From Paralvinella palmiformis (taxonomy: Eukaryota > Annelida > Polychaeta > Terebellida > Alvinellidae), in NCBI GenBank assembly GCA_025642065.1, contig JAODUP010000188.1, positions 141,001-205,000 of the forward strand: 64,000 bases of DNA, written 5' to 3'. Shown piece after piece: positions 23,840 to 35,962 of this stretch. Made by a program: the position numbers and the translations under genes. Each line of letters begins with the position of its first letter. Within the stretch, counting starts at the first letter, position 1. The notes under the pieces are model-generated. The model had not been told where the DNA came from and made no database searches. It saw only the letters and a list, made by a program, of their open reading frames with translations.

Positions 23840-25825
23840 TATTTGTTATTAAGTTTACCTCGATGTGAGGGAATGAACATTTTAAGTTACAGTCGCTTGT
23901 CGTAGATTCAGAAGGCTGTCTCAGGTTACTGATACCAGTTAGCCGATGACCCCTTTCAACGACTGGCTAATCCTCGTCAACGTAGCTATCTCTATAGAAC
24001 ACGGCAAAACCACCCCAAAAGTGTCCTATCTAGGACAGCGATCACGTGGCCTCTCCACGTCAGAGATGATCCAGACTCGCGTCTCGACAGCGTCGGCGTA
24101 ATACCACTAAACGTCCTTGACATTTCCGCAACGAAACCGGGATCTGCTAGCGAAAGAAGCGTCGAAATTCGGTAACAATTATCGCTCTCCCTTTACAGCT
24201 GGTCGACTATTAGGATGGCGATAGTGACCTTCCTCTGACGATGATAGCGACCTTCCTCCCTCGACTCGCCCCTCCGATTCCTCCCCCTCTCCCCCTCCCC
24301 TTAATGGGATGGATTGATTGGTCGGAGGCTGATGCCTTTAACGGCGATATCTGGATCCGAGGAGACACTTTCAGCGTTAATTGCATATAAAACGAGACTT
24401 CGCGCTAACGGCGGCCGCCACGTCCTTACGATCGCCTCTCCGGGGCGACCGGAAATGGCGCCGATACGACCCCACTTCCACTGGGCGCTACCACGGCCGA
24501 AAGGGGGCAGCACCTGTGCGGCACCGAAAAAGCGCCAATAAAGGTATAAAGACGAACGAAAGTAAACGATCGAAAGCCCCGGGAACAATGGCCCAATATG
24601 GCGGAGTTTTATCTTCCGGTGACGATGTTAGTCGCCGTCGTAAAGCGTAGTGTTTGCTCTCGGCGTATAGCGCCACCTCTAGATTGATAGAGTAAATACG
24701 GTCGTTAATGACGCACGAGGCGACGTCATGACGTGAGGGGCTGACGTCGAAGTGGCGTCGATGAGCGGTCGATCTGCGCACGTTGACCGCATTCGACCGC
24801 AACGTTCGTTTTAGCTCAGGTAGTGAGTGTGGCCAGATATGTGCGGGTATTTCCCTTGGTGTTGCATACAGTGGAAACTCTTCCGTTGCCTCTCGTATAT
24901 GCGATATTTCATCCGTCGATAACAGGCTAACGATTGAGCGCCTCATTTCCCCGAGGAGAATCACCTACCGCCCCCCCCCCTCCCCGTGAGCCAAAATCTG
25001 TCCCAGGTAAGATCGGCGACAAGAGACGAAACAAACCAAAAAACGACCAGCTGGTGTTTGGGTACTGCGCAAATCACCTCATCGCCGCTGCAACAACGCC
25101 AGGCCACCACCCAGAGTACCACATCAGCGCCGATAAAGCATCGACGCGATTTGTTACAGCACCACGGCAACGTTATGTTCGCACCACGCCTGTACCGCCT
25201 CAATACCATTACGGTATCATCCCCGAACAATCGCTGTATCAGCACCGTCTGGTTGGTGCCGATACTGGTGTATATCCGGGGATTTCCTAACCGTCTCGGA
25301 CTCCGCGTTACGTGTCCCTTTCCTGAAGAGGTCGGCAGCCACGAAGAACGGCGACAGACGATGACTGGCCGAGCGCCGTAATACGCGTGACGACCACGTG
25401 ATACCGGCACGACAACGGCGCGGCACCGTTTAATGACTGCGTAATGTCATTTACTTGGCCTAATGACATCGCACAAAAGCTTCTTCGTCATTACGACTTT
25501 TATACGGATCCCTCAAACAGCATTCAACTTATGGCTGGTTCGATTTCCATTTTTATCCCTCCCGTTGCTAAAGCGAGTCCCCATCCTCCTACATTGGCGA
25601 GTTCGTCGGGCTTAAAGTCCGGACTCATTGTACTCCGGACGACTGAACAGTCTAAGTGTTTACCTGAGTATCGCCAACTCTATACCGTGAGTAGGATGAG
25701 TACTCCGTCTGTGATGTCAACGCGGATGCTACTAGCTAGTTGTGTGAAAACTAAATGGCAGCTTTTTGACATGCTCGGACATGACGTTATGGGGTTGGGA
25801 GTGTGTTTGTGTACATGCGTGCGTG

Positions 25826-25827
<2 letters not shown>
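23837..25827. other. CpG-dense block with ambiguous open frames
   Basis: 24.0-25.45 kb is CpG-rich. A 158-codon minus frame (24964-24488) and overlapping plus frames are open. The best exon candidate is listed separately at 25006. The block might be a promoter region or contain exons of a gene with undetected partners. Confidence 0.4.
25006..25290 (+). CDS. Doubtful terminal exon inside a CpG-dense block
   Basis: A C-run followed by CTGTCCCAG gives a possible acceptor at about 25005. The frame beginning G-K-I-G-D-K stays open to TAA at 25288-25290 and ends TPVPPQYHYGIIPEQS...VYPGIS, with plausible codon use. A second plus frame (24986-25381) and a minus frame (25410-24961) are also open, as expected in CpG-rich DNA with few stops. 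No function is proposed. Confidence 0.2.
   Translation, partial: GKIGDKRRNKPKNDQLVFGYCANHLIAAATTPGHHPEYHISADKASTRFVTAPRQRYVRTTPVPPQYHYGIIPEQSLYQHRLVGADTGVYPGIS

Positions 25828-25861
<34 letters not shown>
25828..25861. repeat. (GT)n
   Basis: About 17 GT units. Confidence 0.92.
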
Positions 25862-25863
<2 letters not shown>

Positions 25864-26002
25864 AGTCACGTGCTGATACTCGCTCAGACTAAAGATAAAC
25901 GGATGAAAACGTCTGTGGAAAGCCATACGGGTCAAATGACGAATAACTATCTGAGATGAAAACATTACGCGCGAGTATAATACAAATAATACAACAACAA
26001 CT

Positions 26003-26112
26003 AACAATAATAATAATAATAATAATAACAATAATAATAATAATAATAATAATTATATATATAATCACTACTAGTAGTAGTAGTAGTAGTAGTAGTTGTT
26101 GTTGTAATAGTA
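26003..26112. repeat. (AAT)n, (TAG)n, (TTG)n compound
   Basis: Three trinucleotide arrays in a row. Confidence 0.9.
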
Positions 26113-26540
26113 GCAATATAGTAATGTTAGCCTTTAGAATGTAAGTGAAGCAAGTCATTAATATAATATTATTAACAGTCGCATCATAATCAATCCATCT
26201 TCTCCGTGTGTCTTCTAACAATGATAAACGATGACACTAAATCAGGCACAATCTTCTTAATGATAGATGCTTCGAAACGGATTCGATTGCATCTTCACAT
26301 CGCAGCAGGCAGCTTACCGAGAGGGAGAGTGGATGGGGGGGGGGTGGAAGTTTTGGAAGGGTTGATGGATGGGTCGGTTTTGAGTGAATGAGAAATATAC
26401 CAGTCGCTAATCTACTTCATATTTCTGTTATGATTCTCAGCTGAGATAGGATGAGGCATTATATATCACATTTCGTTCATCCTTGATGCGCTAAGTGGTC
26501 TGACATAGAATATCTAATTATAACAATGGTCTTACTTAGT

Positions 26541-26542
<2 letters not shown>

Positions 26543-26589
<47 letters not shown>

Positions 26590-26602
26590 CTCTCTCTCTC
26601 TA
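26543..26602. repeat. (CT)n-(TATC)n-(CT)n
   Basis: Compound pyrimidine-rich array. Confidence 0.9.
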
Positions 26603-26771
26603 TTGATAGTGAGATGGTATTTGTTTGGCTTACATAGAGACCATCTACCGACATGTTGTCTTTTTCATGTGAGTGGAAGAAGACACAGAGCTGATGAAAG
26701 ATCTGTCAGGAAACGTCTAAAGAGAGCATCGTCAACAAAAACAGATAAAGACGACGACGCGTACGACGGCC

Positions 26772-26804
<33 letters not shown>

Positions 26805-26838
26805 GATAATAAAGATGATTACGATGATGATGATGGTT
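26772..26838. repeat. (GAT)n
   Basis: GAT units with AAG/ATT interruptions. Confidence 0.88.
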
Positions 26839-26889
26839 ATGATTATAATAATTTAAAAAATAATAATACCCGCCATTTAATATTACGCC

Positions 26890-27396
26890 CAAATTAGCCA
26901 CAAAGCCATCACTTACTCATTTACGATAAAGTTTATAGAACACATCTGTTTGACCTTGATTTTAGACAGATCGTCTCATCAGTTTAAAATTTGTGGACTT
27001 TATCGGCGACTTTCAAAACTGAATCACACCTAGATGTTTACCTGTAATAGCTTTGACAGCCACAAGTCAATTATGGTTGATATAAGTGAGGGTCTTCATT
27101 GTAGCTATACCACAGCCAGTAATGGCTTTAGGGACTTAATTCTAGGATCTACGGCTAACTTTTATTGGTCAATGAATGCACATATAACAAACAAAATTCC
27201 CCATGTCCCTTTATTGTTCAATACGGACTATATTTAGATTTATATGGACTTTTATGTCAATATCAATGTTATGATGGCGTTAATTATGTTTGAATGTCAT
27301 AATACATGAAGCCAAGTTAATCTTCTTTTATGAGATAAATACATGTACATTTACGTCAACTAATCAGCTTCACCTTTGTTTTGGCCAGTCAGGTTT

Positions 27397-27400
<4 letters not shown>
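26890..27400. other. No gene seen
   Basis: Unique AT-rich sequence; short open frames only. Confidence 0.35.
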
Positions 27401-27454
<54 letters not shown>

Positions 27455-27546
27455 AGTGAGTGAGTGAGTGAGTGAGTGAGTGAGTGAGTGAGTGAGTGAG
27501 TGAGTGAGTGAGTGAGTGAGTGAGTGAGTGAGTGAGTGAGTGAGTG
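27400..27546. repeat. (AT)n followed by (GAGT)n
   Basis: About 26 AT units, then about 22 GAGT units. The SINE B signature is not seen at the right border, so its origin is unclear. Confidence 0.93.
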
Positions 27547-27811
27547 CACCCCACAAATGTAATACCATAAATGACGTCGCCTTATTACTCAATCAATCCG
27601 TATAGAAGCCATGGTACAAGTTATTAATTAACATTGACAGCGGAACAAAAAAAAGATAACTTACTTCGACGACCCGAGAGATAAAAACAAACTGGTACCT
27701 AATAGCATCGATGAGAGCCAGACAAAAAAGATGCTTTGACTGTTATTAATAATGGTATCATGCTTATTAATATAACTCGGAGAACATCATTTCGTAGATG
27801 AGATGAACAGT

Positions 27812-27823
27812 AGAGAGAGAGAG

Positions 27824-27863
<40 letters not shown>

Positions 27864-27881
27864 AGAGAGAGAGAGAGAGAT
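27812..27881. repeat. (GA)n
   Basis: GA run with single interruptions. Confidence 0.92.
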
Positions 27882-28206
27882 AAACTGTGAGAAGGGAACC
27901 AGTTGTTAAGGGTAAACGGCTCTAATATCGCCTTAATGACAGCCCAATGACATCTGCTGTCAGACGACCATCAATGGACAGCCACAAGGACAATAAACCC
28001 GTCCACTTTTGTCGGCAAACGGAGGAAGGAGGAAAGCGGAGAGTTGATTATCCAACATCGTGATGGATTGTCTTTCATACCTATACCGATCATAAAGTAT
28101 TGCTCTTCCTGGATACGAGATGCTCCGGTAGCGACATCTGGATCGTATCCACCGGAAACGCTGACCATCAACAGACGAAGAATGATGGATGATAGTTTAA
28201 AGAGGA

Positions 28207-28224
28207 CGACTATAATTATAGTCG
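28207..28224. repeat. 18-bp perfect palindrome
   Basis: CGACTATAATTATAGTCG is its own reverse complement. It could form a cruciform or bind a dimer; it may also be chance. Confidence 0.6.
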
Positions 28225-28262
28225 CTGTATAATTCATTTTATGAAAAGGGTTCACGAAATGG

Positions 28263-28314
28263 GTTGTTGTTGTTATTGTTATTGTTGTTGTTGTTATTGT
28301 TGTTGTTGTTGTCG
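28263..28314. repeat. (TTG)n/(TTA)n
   Basis: TTG-based trinucleotide array. Confidence 0.9.
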
Positions 28315-28448
28315 AAATAATTATCAGTACTTAATTTATTATGTTGCTGGCGGCAGCTATAAAGACATTAATGGCATTTTGTTTGTTGTATCCAATATAG
28401 CTTTTGTTAGTCCGTTAATTGTACGGGTATGACTGAGTTCTCTCGTTC

Positions 28449-28490
28449 TGCCGACGGTCGGCAAGCTGGATAGTCGGAATATCCAGCTTG
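28449..28490. repeat. Two adjacent hairpins
   Basis: TGCCGAC-G-GTCGGCA (28449-28463) is followed directly by CAAGCTGGATA-(7)-TATCCAGCTTG (28462-28490), an 11-bp perfect stem. No T-run follows. Function unknown. Confidence 0.55.
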
Positions 28491-28764
28491 TTCGTGAAGC
28501 TGTGAATGCTTGTGCGTGGGGGAGGCCGTAAAAATGCACTGGCACGGAGTACAAATCGCGATTACACCGTATGAGGATGTAATGCCGAATGTCGACGGTA
28601 CATACTAAAGTACAGAATTTGGCAACAGACAATATGTTGTTGTGTCTTCGCGCGTACATGTTTTAAGTGTCAGCGTTTGCGGAGTGTGAGTGGTATGTGC
28701 AAAGGCGCTGGCTCAGATTATCAATGAAATATAAATGATTCGATAATAGACCGTTGTAAAGTTG

Positions 28765-28767
<3 letters not shown>

Positions 28768-28832
<65 letters not shown>
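28768..28832. repeat. (GT)n
   Basis: About 32 perfect GT units. Confidence 0.95.
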
Positions 28833-28833
<1 letters not shown>

Positions 28834-28859
28834 GGTATGTCGGTGCGCCACCGTGTGCA

Positions 28860-29940
28860 TGCACGCACGTCGCCGATGTGTGACACAAACCCAATATCTC
28901 TGATGCGATTATGCGCCAACGTCGTTAACGCTCATCGCACCCAACACGACCGACGCGCCGCCGTCGTCGCCCGGCACCGAACTGCCATCAACGCGAACAC
29001 CAAGCACGCCCGCGCTCATCACCGGCCAATCAGAGCCATCACTAAATGCTCCCCTAACACGACCACCTCCCCTCTCCCTATCGGCTTCCATCAGTTTCAG
29101 CCCAAGACTGATCACGACGGGCGTGTAATGCCTGTTATAGTCGGTTTATTGGCTGTGGAAGCTCAGACTGTGGGTCTCTCAGGTCATTATGGGGGCCGTA
29201 ACCCGAGGCTACAATTACACCTTATACGGCGGCGTTGAGGTGGCTGAAATCACCGGAACAGATTAGTTATAGTGGTCACGTACGTGGACCTCTGTATATA
29301 ACACGGTTAGCCGATTTGCATCGCGGTTAACGTACTGGGTATCAGGGTGCGGCGGTCATATAGACGGATTTGGGTAGACTGGGTTTGGCGACTGATCACC
29401 CTCACCCACCACTCCACACCCTCCGTGGTAACACTGGGGCGATTCGTGGGTCGTCACATACAGTATGCTCGGCGTGACTGACCTATATAAAAGTAATATA
29501 GAACTACTTTTCGATTATGACGTCGCCGGTTTCTGTATTCCCGCGGTTAGCTGAGCGCGACTACCGTAATATGAAGGATTACCGGGTGGTCGCACACAGG
29601 GATCACTGTACACCGTAGTACATGATGGACGGCTACCATATCAACACTTCTGATGAGTGGTCGCATGTGGAAAACTCCCTACGCCGCGGCCATGCCGACA
29701 CCCCCCCCCCCTCCGCTTCCCCTCCTCTAACGCGGAATCATTACCGAGTCGTCGCATACAGGGAGCCGTATCCCGGAGGCTTTACAGAGCTCTATCCTGA
29801 CGGTAACGTGACGGAAATGAGACGGTCTCTATTTCGCTATCCTGATCGGTAACGTCATCCAGGTATACGGTCTCTGGTCGTATACAAGATTCATATACGG
29901 TTCAGGATCTCGGTCAACCGTCAGGATATCCCCCGGGGGA
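28860..29940. other. CpG-dense block without a supported gene
   Basis: Several frames are open on both strands at 28900-29240, one giving an S/T/P-rich peptide ending at a TAA near 29130. No matching splice sites. 29440-29775 holds a degenerate repeated motif. Confidence 0.35.
29444..29775. repeat. Degenerate dispersed motif, four copies
   Basis: Variants of TTACCGRGTCGTCGCATACAGG recur near 29448, 29584, 29657 and 29748 with irregular spacing. Weak, perhaps an old tandem repeat. Confidence 0.3.
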
Positions 29941-30247
29941 TGAGGGAGTGGAGGTGTTGTCATCATCGTATTACGACACGTTTACAGCGTCAACTGTTAA
30001 CAACGACTGGTTTTTGTATTATTAACGGGCCATCTATTGCCAAAAGAGACACCAGTTTGTCCTGAGATCTTCACGACACATAATATATTTAGATCCAGAC
30101 AGCTGACGGTTTTTATTTTTGTCTTCGCCTCCTAACGCATCCATCCTCGTCAACAACAACAACAATAACAACTATCAGGCTATTTTCTAGTTCAACATCA
30201 ACAATAACAACAACAACCACGACGACAACCGGGGGGAGGGGGGGGGT

Positions 30248-30297
30248 GCTACGAGGGCTAACTGGTAGCGTGGTTGGCCACAGATCTATAGTACCTG
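30248..30297 (+). mobile_element. SINE family A head fragment, 5' part of a chimera
   Basis: About 50 bp of tRNA-like head (GGCTAACTGGTAGCGTGGTTGGCCACAG region, ending GTACCTG) is fused directly to the 111-bp module at 30298. The rest of the SINE body is absent. Confidence 0.7.
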
Positions 30298-30408
30298 AGG
30301 TGTGAAAATAGGCATTATACTTATTAGCATATAAAGTCGCCTCTCTTTATTTCAACCCCTTCCGATGGATCGCCCACTTGTTATATTTACGGTCCTTTAT
30401 TCCCTGTA
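30298..30408 (+). repeat. 111-bp module shared with 3961-4070
   Basis: Starts AGGTGTGAAAATAGGCATTA, ends TTTATTCCCTGTA, and is followed immediately by a complete SINE A. It lies between a truncated SINE head and a full SINE, so the three parts form one chimera. Confidence 0.8.
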
Positions 30409-30590
30409 TGGGCGCCTTCGTGGTTTAACTGGTAGCGCTTTGGAAAGCAGATCGCTACCATCTGAGTTCGAAGCTCGGCGTGGGCATATCCAAAGGGTGT
30501 TTCATCGTTGATTAGCCTCATTACCTTTGGAGGTCGCTCGGCCCAATTAACCTACCATGAGCACAAAAGTGGCCGTAAAACAACAAAATT
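30409..30590 (+). mobile_element. SINE family A, full copy behind the module
   Basis: GGGCGCCTTCGTGGTTTAAC head, box B GAGTTCGAAGC, full body and GTGGCCGTAAAACAACAAAA tail. The TTTATTCCCTGTA on its left is not repeated on its right, unlike the copy at 3775-3960. Confidence 0.85.
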
Positions 30591-30599
30591 TCACGACAA

Positions 30600-32890
30600 C
30601 AACAAAAGCAACAACACTAAGCATCAAAAGCGCAGTACCCAAACAATTTGCCGACTGATAACTATCTATCTGTAGGAATCCTTCGCTCGCTAAAACAAAA
30701 CAAAACAAACAAAGGATTTCTGTCATCGGTTCTGGATACTTTAAGAACGTAGGATGGAGAATTCCGCTACAACTTCCCTCTGTAATTGGTCATCGTTACC
30801 CTAATATCGCTCGGAGATTAAACCCCACAACACCACCCCCTCCACTCGCATGGTTGAAGGTCGGTCAAAACGTGTTGCTGTTTGTGACGTCACTCGGGCT
30901 AGAGCGTTAGCGGGCGTTTAATATTATTCATAGCATTAAGACGTTAATACTGGCGTCACCACAATAAGGTCAAGGTCGCTTAAGGGGAACATTTCTTCTC
31001 TCCTTGAAACAAGAGATTTTAATTTTGATATTTACTATACCCTATCACATGACATTCCTTGACGTGATGACGATGACCCGGAGAGCTATACGCCAGCAGG
31101 AGCTTTGGCTTCTGTTAGGGACACCCAAGGTGGACTGGTCAATGGGTGGAGGTTAGACTGATATATATTAAGGGTGAGGTAAACCTAAAAGAAACCTCGA
31201 GTGCTGAATCGAGAGGTATTGGGCCGCAAGGCGCATTCTATAATAGGCCGCATGCGCAATACCGCGCACCAGCAGTTATTACGACTACAGAAGAGGTTTC
31301 GGTTGGTACCTTCTTCGGGCTGACTAATCGGACGAGTACCGATATATATGGTTCATATAGGTAGGATTTATTCAGTTATTCGAACCCAGAATAAAGCTCA
31401 GGTCAGCATCTGAGGTGTCGAAATGTTTTATATACAGGTTTCTTTTGGACCACAGAAAATTACTGTTGAATGTAAACTGTGGTGTCAAAATAGTTTATGA
31501 TATGTATGTAGCAAGTCACCATTGAACCACACGCACGTGTTGTTTGTTGCGAGCTGTGGTATCAAATGGTATGTTTTTACGTGCTTCCGCTTTTGTACGT
31601 AGCCTGCATGTAGCCGCTTTCCTGTGGGCGTGACATATTTGTCGCGTACGAAAAGCGAATTAGCTGGTTCCCACAGGCTGATGAGTAGACCAGACACATG
31701 CTTAGGTATACGCACACATCTATCAATATGTGGAGGTATGGAACATTTTATTTTTAGATTAATGTATGTATAGTTGTATTTAGATTTATGGAGGTAGGTC
31801 TCGAAGGATGTTTAGATATGTTGATGCTCTGTGCTTGTTGCCTCTTACTATGTACCCTAAAAAAAACACACACACCTTCTTCCAGGTGCTCCTGTGGAGA
31901 AGCGGAACAGAGGACAAAACATGTCATCCAAGACTACATAAAGATAACTGTTTTCTGTGTGTATGCGTGTGCGTGCGTGAGAGAGTGTGAGTGTGCGCCC
32001 GTGTGTGTGCGTGAGTGCAAGTAAGGAACTACTCCAAAACTCATCAAATAATTAATTAACAATAGTTAGCATAATGTTCACTGAAGCGTGACCTGACGCT
32101 ATTGTTAATGGCTGTCCATCATCTCGAGGATAGAAAAATTATAATATCCATAAATCGTTTTATGGAAACTTTCCGGAAATCCGAGTGTAATTTGCTTCCA
32201 TCGGAATACTCACATATTGATACATATCCGACGCGGGAAGGGGGAAAAATACGGACTTTTTCGTACAACAGATATCCCGATCCTTAACAAGTAGTAACCG
32301 CGGCCATGTTGATGACGTAGTCGATACGTCATCCGAGCGCCAGGGCCCTGTTTAACGTGGGACTGATGTATCAGAGGTTGCATTTCGACGTACCTACTCC
32401 CACCCACCCCCTACCCACCCCCGAAACGACGAACTTCTAACCGAGAGCTTCCCGTGTGCTGAAGGACGATTATGTCAACAGAATGTCATTAAATCGATGA
32501 GTCATCCCTGAGTGACCAGGCCGAGTGAGTTACTTTATGGGTAAGAGTAGATAATGTAAGCTAACTGTTAGCTCTTTTCATCACGATATACGATATAGCC
32601 GACGTTATATTGGATTAGGCTTAAACACACACACACACACACACATACTAACAAACACACACACGCACACACCCTCTCTCTCTCTCTCTCCGTCGGTGTC
32701 TCTTTGTTTTCATGTTGTTAAGTCGGAGGAAAAGAGACAATGGGCCATCACTAATGTTTACCAATACTACAACGGGTTCGGAGCCCTGGACACCAAACGA
32801 AGGCATAGAGTTACGAGGTTCCGGTCACGTGGTGTTACTGCTCCGTTGATGTCACTTGACCCGAGTCGATAATTATGTACACTTTGTATA
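30600..32890. other. No supported gene
   Basis: Mostly unique sequence with a GT-rich tract at 31960-32018 and (CA)n-(CT)n at 32626-32690. Near 31220, GGGCCGCAAGGCGCATTC weakly resembles a segment at 20285. Confidence 0.35.
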
Positions 32891-32892
32891 TG

Positions 32893-33087
32893 GCGCGTGA
32901 TCCAGAAATCGCTTTGGTCCCGTTGTCTCCTCGGTGGATCTCCAGTCGATGTGAAGTCATTTGATCCAAAAATCTTCTTGGGCCCGTTGTCTTCTCGGTG
33001 GATCTCCAGTCGATGTGAAGTCATGTGATCCAAAAATCTTCTTGGGCCCGTTGTCTTCTCGGTGGATCTCCAGTCGATGTGAAGTCG
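32893..33087. repeat. 64-bp tandem repeat, three copies
   Basis: TGATCCAAAAATCTTCTTGG...GGTGGATCTCCAGTCGATGT recurs at 32898, 32962 and 33026. The last two copies are nearly identical and the first is diverged. Confidence 0.85.
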
Positions 33088-33693
33088 TTATTTGGTTCGA
33101 TTCGTTAATCGTCACAGCTGAAGATTATATTGGGAAGATAACTAATTGGCAGCTGGACCAGAACAGCTGGAGCGTATAATGGGGATAAGGTCTGATTGGC
33201 AACAAGGGATCAGCTGGGCAAGGGAAGGCGAACATGGTCCGACAAGTAGAACAGTTGCAGCTGTATGGTATTATGAGGACGCGGCGTATTTGGCTAGGCA
33301 GTGACAACTGGGTCATTTTATCGAGACAGTATAGAAATATCTGACAGTGTAATGACGACCAGCTCCGAAGCAGGAGCCCATGAACAGCGTAATTCGTCAT
33401 ATGTCCACTCACCTCCATTCTTACACAGTCGGACAAAAATGACCCCCCACCTGAAGACAACGTTTGGCCTTAAATAATGGTTGCATTATGATATTCCGAT
33501 GACTGACGTTATGATGGCAAAAAGGCAAAATACAATTCCCTTGTCGAAGGGCATAAGAACAAAGTTTTTCATGGTTTACCATCTTTGGGAACACGCATGA
33601 TCCTATTCGCAGACATATACCTTCACCGTTAAAAATAAAATTTTGATTACCTTTCGTTTGGGAACCGTCAAAAAGTTGTCCTGTATTTGACTG

Positions 33694-34072
33694 TCATCCG
33701 CCGGTGCTGATGGAAATGAAATTATGAGAAAAATTAGTTACAATAAATATCGAAAACGGACATCCAGACATATATATTTTCGATAATCGATTAAATTGAG
33801 CAACGCTCATGGGATATTGGTCGACTGACCCATCGGATCGGGATTCGTATTTACCATATTCTCCGTGGAGTGATGTCACAACTAAGTCCGGTACGTCCTG
33901 CGCTAACCACGGTACTGGCGATATTCTCGGCGAGTGTAAAGTGTCGGTGCGTCCACCCAGATCCGGAGACGGCAGGGTATCCCCCGGAAGTTCACCAAAT
34001 TCCGGAAGTTCCTCGCTGCTTGGAGTAACGGCGACTGGTGCGCTGTCAGTTCGTCGTACTCTCGGTCGCGAG
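33694..34072 (-). CDS. Exon 3 of the unrecognised gene (last exon, or internal exon ending at 33855)
   Basis: A textbook acceptor, a T-rich tract then CGTCTACAG, ends at 34073. The first base C completes the Arg codon left open by exon 2 (CG|C), and the frame then continues for 125 codons to TGA at 33696-33694. The first part (residues 420-491) is rich in P, E, D and S, with a fourth RRxxS motif (Ser 429) and the repeat-like ELPEFGELPGD. From GGAGAATATG|GTAAAT (exon end 33855, phase 1) onward the sequence becomes AT-rich and the peptide loses its character. The real exon may therefore end at 33855 and splice onward to an exon not identified. No AATAAA-type signal was noticed soon after the TGA, which fits that reading. 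Confidence 0.58.
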
Positions 34073-35137
34073 CTGTAGACGGAATTAAGAAGAAAAAAAA
34101 CAACTATTTACAACGTGAGCATTTATATGGAGATCTAATTTACAGTCCTACGCTCAGTTTGAATTGGTAAACAAGAATTACTTCGCCAGGAACACGAGAA
34201 GTACTGGCTCAGAGGAAGAAATCAAACAAAGACATATCTGCCTTTGAGTCGTAAATCAAAGTTTCTATTTTTCGTTCAGGCTCGATCCATATTTTACCTT
34301 GTACCTATAGCTGAGTGTTTACACCTTAATATATTATTATTAGATGATCAGGCCGAAGCTGCTAACTGATGGATGGTATATTCCAGGCACCTGCAAACGC
34401 TAGCATTCGATCCTACGACCCGGTGTTCTCAATTACGGTACGCTACGAGCTGTACTAGAAGAACGATGCTTCTTGTACGATGTCAAAATGCACGGAATAC
34501 ACAAAGCACAAAACGTCAAAACGTTGTTATTAAAATACAACATAAGTCAGAATAAAGTCAACAACGAAGCTATAAGATAAAATGATCTAAACTTGGATCA
34601 CAATCAGGATAGCCATCAAGATTAACCTGGAGTGATCGTAAAAATGATCAACGTTCCTTCGCATCCAACTTGGTATCGAACTGATGTGATTAATGCATGG
34701 ATGTGTTAATCCAGCCGTTATCAGCCCCAATCCATAAGATGGGTATTATCCGTAAACACCTGGATCAAGGGAAGCATCCCAGATAATACCGGACAAAGCG
34801 GTGTATCGCGAAGGAATTAGGTACGATCGATAGAGGTAAGTAATTCATCAAGCGAAATGCCAAGATTTGTTGGATTGATGTGCCGATATTTGACCGGATC
34901 CAGGCCCCGAAGATAATCCAGTGATCGAGTTAATGGTTATGCGTAGAAACATTGGAGAAGAAAAGCCCGAAGAACAAAGACGTACGATCCAGGATTATGA
35001 CTTCAATGTTATATGGATGATCCTGGTAAATTGTCAAAAATATAAAAAGAAACACGAATGAGTACAGGAAGAATAGTTTGAAGGCTTCTTTCTTTACTTT
35101 GAAGATGCCTATCACTAATAAAATCTTAACGTCTATT

Positions 35138-35195
35138 CGACCCATTTAGCTTACCATGTGCACAAAAATGGCCGTAAACATCAATCATCATCATC
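35138..35195 (+). mobile_element. SINE family A 3' fragment
   Basis: Only the last about 58 bp are present: CGACCCATTTAGCTTACCAT...GTGCACAAAAATGGCCGTAA and (ATC)n. It is 5'-truncated and lies in intron 2 of the minus-strand gene. Confidence 0.75.
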
Positions 35196-35860
35196 ATCTT
35201 GAAACCTCCTCTCCCCCCCCAAAAAAAAAAAAACATGCTGCAATTTTGGTATGACAAAGTTTATTCCCTAATTTGGTTGTTATATTCCCGTATAACAATT
35301 GACTACCAGTCGTTGAAAAACAATCAATCAGACAACTCGACAATGTCTACCGCAGACTGTCCAGGATTGACACTGGAGACACAATGATCATTTTATATTT
35401 GTTAACGACCTCTCGGGGTGGACGTTGAGGGTCTGAGTTCGCGGTTGGAATTCTCAAGCGAGTCCACAAAGCCGCAACGCCGAGGAAGGAAATCTGCCTC
35501 ATCTTGCTCACGATCTATTTAGTAAAACTATAAACAAGGTGTGCGGAGCTGTAGCCGAAATTCCCCTATGAACTGTTAACGAAGCAGAACTGCGATTAGA
35601 TACCCGTGTCGGTAAGCCGTGTACAGATATCGGGATACGTGTCAAGCGCATTTCGCTGTCGCACGAACGAGCTTCTAAACTCTATAAAAGTAATGACAAG
35701 CCATAATCATGATTGGTTCTGGACCACATCCAGGACTCTAGTATTCGGGAGAGGGGGGTATCGTAGTACGTTGCTTATGAACAGCTTAATAAGAATCTGC
35801 ATTTTGCTTAAGTACTGTATTTGAGTAATTATTTAGTCAAGTAAAACCGCAGATAAGTTA

Positions 35861-35862
<2 letters not shown>

Positions 35863-35938
<76 letters not shown>

Positions 35939-35962
35939 GGGGGAGAGAGGGGGGAGAGAGAG
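35863..35962. repeat. (AT)n followed by (GA)n
   Basis: About 19 AT units then purine-rich GA units with G-runs. Confidence 0.92.

Noticed and set aside
24488..24964. 158-codon minus frame
   Set aside because: The peptide is partly protein-like, but several frames are open in this CpG-rich block and no splice sites bound it.
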